Source: Tubulanus polymorphus
Lineage: Eukaryota > Nemertea > Palaeonemertea > Tubulaniformes > Tubulanidae
Assembly: GCF_964204645.1 (NCBI RefSeq)
Contig: NC_134029.1
Coordinates: forward strand, 15,890,450 to 15,954,449
Length of the DNA: 64,000 bases
Direction: 5' to 3'
Part shown: positions 37,301 to 43,300 of the stretch, piece after piece
Position numbering within the stretch: the first letter of the stretch is position 1
Layout of the letters: each line of letters begins with the position of its first letter
Notes under the pieces: generated by a model
What the model saw: only the letters and a program-made list of their open reading frames with translations
Database searches by the model: none
Told to the model about the DNA's origin: nothing
Made by a program: the position numbers and the translations under genes

Positions 37301-40300
37301 TTACGATGCTTGGTTCTACTTGAACCACATCAGAAAACTAAGTCGAAGGACTCTCTTCAGACGGTCGTTTGGCAGCACAACTGCACACCGCACGCTACGA
37401 CAGGGTTATGGCCGTATCAGCTACTCTTTGAAGAGAGCCTCATCTTCCACTGGACAGTATTTTCAGAGTGGATAAGCTGAGATGTCGTAAGAAGTTTGGG
37501 GAACAGTTACAAGAGGAAATCGCTCATGCGTGGAAGACTGCTCGACAACGAATGGAGAATGCTGTTGACAGATCGGGATGGTATTACGACGCAAAGATTA
37601 GGGGTGGGGTACTTCAAATGCAGGACTTGGTTTTGATTAAAAACGTTGGACCCTCATCTCATGGCAAATTATCGGACGATGATTTTCCTGTTTACACCGT
37701 CGAGAGTAGAAAGACCAGCAAACAAAGAACGCTACATCGTAATATGCTGTTTCCCTTGGCTTGTCCCCTTCGAGAGACTACGGAACATAAAGAATCGGAA
37801 AAAGGCAAAAAGATTGGTCAGTCAGATAAACGCAGGGCGAACGGAGGTGGATTGGAACAGGATGAGTCGTATTCCGATGACTCTTTCGACAGAATTGAGG
37901 AAATGGACCTTTTGATAGCTGTGCCTGATGAGAAAGCAGAGACAATTCTTGGAGGCCGATGTGCCTAATCAACTGGAACAGTACAGGATTGAGAAGGAAC
38001 AGGCCGAGATCGCGGAATCAGACGGTCGTGAATTACCTGTAGACGTTGCTGTGGAGGATCATGGCGTTGGAGCAGACAACGCCTCTGATGACAGAGTTAA
38101 AGAACAGCCGCCTCGTCGATCGAATCGAATACGTCAAGTGCCTGCTCGTTTCACGAACGGGGATTTTGTGTTGTCAGGTGGAACAGTGAATGAGAGTTCC
38201 AGATTGGCAGAGATGAATCGAAACCCTCATGGAAGCGGCTAGAGATTTCATCAAATCCTTTGCTACTCTCGTCACTGATAAATATGATTCAAAATGGTTG
38301 ATAATTAATAAAAAAATAAGGGTTTTAATGCATATGTATATCTTGAAGTTGTTTTATTGGATGCCTCTTTATTGGATGATCCGAAAGAGATGAAAATTCT
38401 GCTATAAGGAAAGATTCAACTTTTAAGGAAAAAAAAAAAATTAGGGGTCCAGGGACACCATGCATACTTGGGAAGTGGTTTCAAATGCTCAACAATCAAA
38501 CAATTTCAATATTCGACGCCCCCTGGTGACCATATACAAGAACCAATGACCTTGAAACTAACCACAATCATAGAACATGTCAGCAGCTACGATTTTATAG
38601 TTGATTGTGATAAAAAAATATGCCTCGTTACCAATTTAATATGGAAATACTAAGTAATTCTACTATTCAACGCCCCCTGGTGACCATATTCAAAACCCAA
38701 TAACCTTGTCACTCATCACAATCAAAGAACCTGTCATGAACAACAACTTTGCAATTGATCATGGTAACAAAATATGCCTAGGTACCAATATAATAAGGAA
38801 ATACTAGGTAATCCTACTATTCAACGCCCCCTGGTGACCATGTAGAAAACTTATTTCCTAAAAACTCAACACAATCATAGACGATGTCATGAGCTACAAC
38901 TTTGCAATTGCTCGTGGTGACAAAATATTTATTGGTACAAATATAATTTAGAAATACTAAGATATCGTATTATTCAGCGCCCCCTGGTGGCCATATTAAA
39001 AAACCAATGAACTTGAAACTCACCACAAACATAGAACACGTTACATTATAAGCTACAACCTTCTAATTCATTGTTGTAACAAAATATGCTTAGGTATCAA
39101 TATAATGTCGAAAAACTTATTCCCACCTACGAATGAGTACTAATGACACCAAGATGGCCACCAATTGCATCATAATTGGCTGATCAAAAAATACCTGTCT
39201 CAGGTATTTAACATCCCTTTCCAAAGAATACACATCAGCAATTGCAATGAGAAATGGCAAACCAGTAGGAAGCTACAGGACTCAGAATTCGGGCCAAAAT
39301 TGACATTTATGGGCACTTAAAAGGTCCTAGGACAACCATCTTGAGTCCGGTCGACCCAATTTGTGTTATGCTGATGGGCCCTGGGAGGGGTCAAATATAC
39401 ATAAAAGATCAAGGTTATTGATCAAAGCGTCTTCAAGCTTTCCCTCAAAAAGTTCAAAAACGTGTAAAAAGTGCTGATTTTGACGAACAACAATGGCTGC
39501 CAGTCGGCCATCTTGATTCTGACAGGGCCGGTTTTTGGGCTGAAGATGTGTCTAGGGTAGATACATGTATAACCCAAATATCAAGACATTACCTTGAAGC
39601 GTCTTCAAAACTTCCCAAAGTCTACGGCCAGACGGACGAACGGGCGGACGAAAAGTGAACGCAATAGCCTGCTGGGACTAAAGTCCAAAGTGGGCTAAAA
39701 AGGGGAGGGGCTTGTGTAAAAAAAATGTGTCCATGTCTTTTGTGTCAAGGCTTCATTCATCAAGATGAGAGTGTGATAGAGTGAGAATTATTTACTGTAA
39801 GCTGGCGCACTCTTTGGGTGTTTGTGAAATCACAGTTGAATTCCTGGAGGTGTTGTCAGTCTCTAGAATTCTGCCATGTAGACAGGATATTCTGTGTTTT
39901 TGAAATAAAGTTTCCTGTACGTATGCAAAAAACTTAATCTTATTTAGGTAAGTTGTTTTACGTAGATATCATATAATTAATGTTGATGCTGTATTTGTAG
40001 GCCTTGTCATTGAAATTAGATGTGTTTAATGGAATTGTTGAAATTCCTTTATGAAATCAAATTTCCCGCCATTTCTGTATGCTAATTGAGTAGGTTAGAA
40101 AGTGGTCTCCTATCAGAATATTGTAATGTAAATATCTATCTAATGTTTGAAAATAGAGTTATAAATAAGTCCAAAGAGCTGATCAATAAGTGTGATATAT
40201 AATATGTAAGTTACTTTATTGTTTCGAGGACAATTTAGAGAAGATGTTGTGAGATACCGTTGTTTTAGTATCGAGATAAAACGTATATAAGTTAAATAGA

Positions 40301-43300
40301 TACTGGAGGTTGTCAGTCTTTAGAATTCTGCCATGTAGGCAGGATATTCTGTGTTTTTGAAATAAAGTTTCCTGTATATATACAAAAAACTTAATCTTAT
40401 TTAGATTAACTTATGCGATCGGTAACTCGAGAGAAGAAACGGCTGGTCAACTGCCACGGCAGTTGGTAGTTGTCTGTTGGTAGCAGTCTCCCCGGTCAAA
40501 TTGGTTCATAAATCTCAGTTGCGGAGTAGGAATCACAAGAATTATAATCGTCCAACGATCGGAGAAATCCCACCCTGTGACAGTTGTACAGCGCCCCCTA
40601 AAGGTAAAATTAGGAGAATGGCTAGATTTTTAGCACTTGGCCCAAAGTCCAAATTTCGTCAAGATCGGATAATGATTGTAGGACAAGTAGCGATTCAAAA
40701 AAAGCGCAACCTGTACAGCGCCCCAAGAGATTAAATTTGGACAAGCGTGAGCTGTATTCATTGTAACCTGGACATATTTTGATTTCCTTGGAGCAAATAT
40801 TATTTTTCCTGACAGCAATCTCATTAAAAGACACGTAGTAGAATCGTCTTTGATTAACACTCACGACGATTGCTCTGTCAATCTCAACTTCAACTTTAAT
40901 TCAATTCCATTTATAGAAAATGAGTGACGGATGAAAGATGAGATAATTGTTGTCTGGTGCTATGCCAGAATGGGCTAAAAAAGACCAAACGATAGTGAAA
41001 CTAAATACTTTACCAGGTATGTGAAGGTTTCCAAAGCTGTATCCAGCAGTTCCAGCTACTACATGTGCACCAATACCAGTTGCTTGTACATCACGAATAC
41101 GACCGCCAGTTCCAGTATTAGCTCCAGGAAATGGTGCAACACCTGTAAGGAACCAGGGAATTCTACATTCAGGTATTCATGAATAAAATACATATGTTGA
41201 GAGAGATAATGAATACCTGTAGGGAAGTTATGAGTTTCTGCTGTGAATACAATGTGTCTGCTGAGCGCCCTTTCGATAAATCGTGATGATTGTGAAGCAC
41301 ATTCAGGGTATAAAACTGCAACATTTTTTCCTTCAATACAACTACATCAAGAACTAAAATATAGCTACACAGCAGGTATAACAGGTTTTCTGCATTAACA
41401 ATTGAGTCTGTTACTTTGGAAGCAAAAAAAAATCTGCATTGAAATCATATGTCCAAACTGATGTCCTGAGCACAATCCCGTAATTGTGATTATCGAATTC
41501 AACCTGTTCTGTTCAATCAAAGGAAATATTTGTGTAAAAGTAACGCAAAAAATTTGTATTTCTTTCAAACGGCAAAGGAAAAATAGGTGACAATTGGAAC
41601 ATACATCAGAGATGAGAACGCCGACCTATAAAATCCGCGGTTTCTTTTTTTGTTGAGTTACACACGCGAACCAGCTGAGGGCGTAGCCATCAGCACTCGC
41701 GAGCGCCTTTTTGGACTATTTGGAAAATTGATATTTTTCAATACCGAAATCCGCGGGAAACTGCGGATCCGCGGGGAATTCTCATCTCTGATACATACCC
41801 TCTAAGCGGTGTGATCAGTATGCACAATAGGGAGCATTTATTGATTACTAGAAAAGCGATAAAGCGATGACTCAACTTGTTGAACTGCACAGTTGATGGT
41901 GCAAATAATAATAGTCGCTGCAGTAGTCACGATCTGTTAAGGCTCTGTCGAGCCTTAAAATGCAGTCGGAGTGACCATCTAGAACAAAGTGATTGTTTTC
42001 TAACGGTCGCAGTGACGGTTTTAATACAGGAGAGGGTTAACTGCATGTTATTGCTCATGTATTAAATCGTTAATTGGACGACAAGACTACCCTACCTGCT
42101 GTTATCAGAGAATTTGATCAAATTGTTCTGATTGCTTGCTCTCTGAGTGCTCATAACCATTTGAAACAAAGACAGCTCATCTTCTTTACCGTCAACTACC
42201 ATTCTACCCTTGAAAAACCAATGTCTGCTATGTTCACTGAAATTCATTATGCCATATCAATCTAATTAATCCATTACTAGAGAAATCTCCGTGGAAACCA
42301 CGGGTGATTTCTTTTGGCCCAGAACTTCAAACTGTTCAATTTATTGGCAATGGAATTTAGTCGGGCCATTTAAAATCTATGTGTCCATGTCCGTGGAGAC
42401 CATATGAGCTTTGATGACCTGTACCCGTGGAGACCAGGAACTACTGGAGGTGAACAAAATATAAAAGGAGCTATGCGGGACTCGAACTCCTGACCTGTCA
42501 GCTGCAAGTCTTGTGTTCTACTTACTGGGCCATTGTGCAGCATAATGAAGCTGCACTGTAAAATTGTTTTGATACAGCGAGTCTATTATAAGAATTCCAG
42601 CTTACCGATTGGCTGAAATTTTGTCTGCCCTATGAATATGTTCACATCCGTTTATACCCGTTGCATTAGTTTAGGGACCGTTCATTAAGAACATACGCAA
42701 AAAATAGGACCTTTTTTTAAGGTCCTACCTTGGGTATGCACACCGGACTATGTTGCCGATGACCTCCTACCTTACATACACAATGCAAAGATTGATCGTT
42801 TAGTATAAAACATTAACAAACAACTCTTGTCTACTGGTCTGTTTACTATAGTATAAATGAATTATATTATGTGAGACTTTCACTATCGCGCCATAAAGCT
42901 TGCGAGGACCCTCTTGGAGGAATTTACTAGGATGCATCCTTTTAACCAGGGGCCCAGAGACGCCATGCCCACCTGGGAAGTGGTTTCAAATGCTCAACAA
43001 TCTTAACAATTTCAATATTTAACGCCCCCTGGTGACCATATACAAAAACCAATGATCTTGAAACTCACCACAATCATAGACCATGTCATGAGCTACAACT
43101 TTGCAATTGATTGTGGTAACAAAATATGCATAAGTACGAATATTATATAAATACTAAGTAATTGTATTATTCAACGCCCCCTGGTGGCCATATAAACTAG
43201 GGGTCCAGGGACGCCATGCCCACTTGGGAAGTGGTTTCAAATGCTCAACAATCTAACAATTTCAATATTCAACGCCGTCTGGTGACCATATACAAAAACC

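Larger units (their letters stand above)
32442..38242 (+). pseudogene. Gypsy pol gene, broken and split by LINE and Copia insertions
   Basis: Pieces in order: protease C-terminus (32472-32666, [11 protein letters not shown]), linker to 32958, resuming at 34057 after the LINE; RT (34199-34982) with [17 protein letters not shown] and the catalytic [11 protein letters not shown]; RNase H (34990-35625) with [16 protein letters not shown] and [11 protein letters not shown]; then the Copia fragment; then integrase (37030-37480) with DHF, SDQGRNF and NGCVEKMNG (D, D, E); and a C-terminal part to 38242 with [13 protein letters not shown]. Breaks include a TAA near 34194, a frame change near 34540, TGA at 34980, TAA near 35166, TGA near 35451, TAA near 37188 and further frame changes. 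The zinc-binding part of integrase is missing where the Copia piece sits. Confidence 0.85.
28985..40582 (+). mobile_element. Gypsy-type LTR retrotransposon, 11.6 kb, in PFAS intron 7 (antisense)
   Basis: Two LTRs of about 800 bases (28985-29785 and 39772-40582) with TG...CA ends bound the element, and GTTG flanks both sides (28981-28984, 40583-40586) as a target duplication. A primer-site-like TTTGGCACCCGGTATGGG follows the 5' LTR. The internal region has protease, RT, RNase H and integrase pieces in gypsy order, all broken. It contains three later insertions: a LINE at 32959-34051, a Copia fragment at about 35640-36960, and a Helitron-like repeat at 38441-39698. A gag ORF is not recognisable. 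It lies opposite to PFAS transcription. Confidence 0.88.

Noticed and set aside
42466-42545. Functional tRNA gene on the minus strand
   Set aside because: A and B boxes are good, but acceptor-stem pairing is poor and no terminator T run was seen; a SINE head explains it better.
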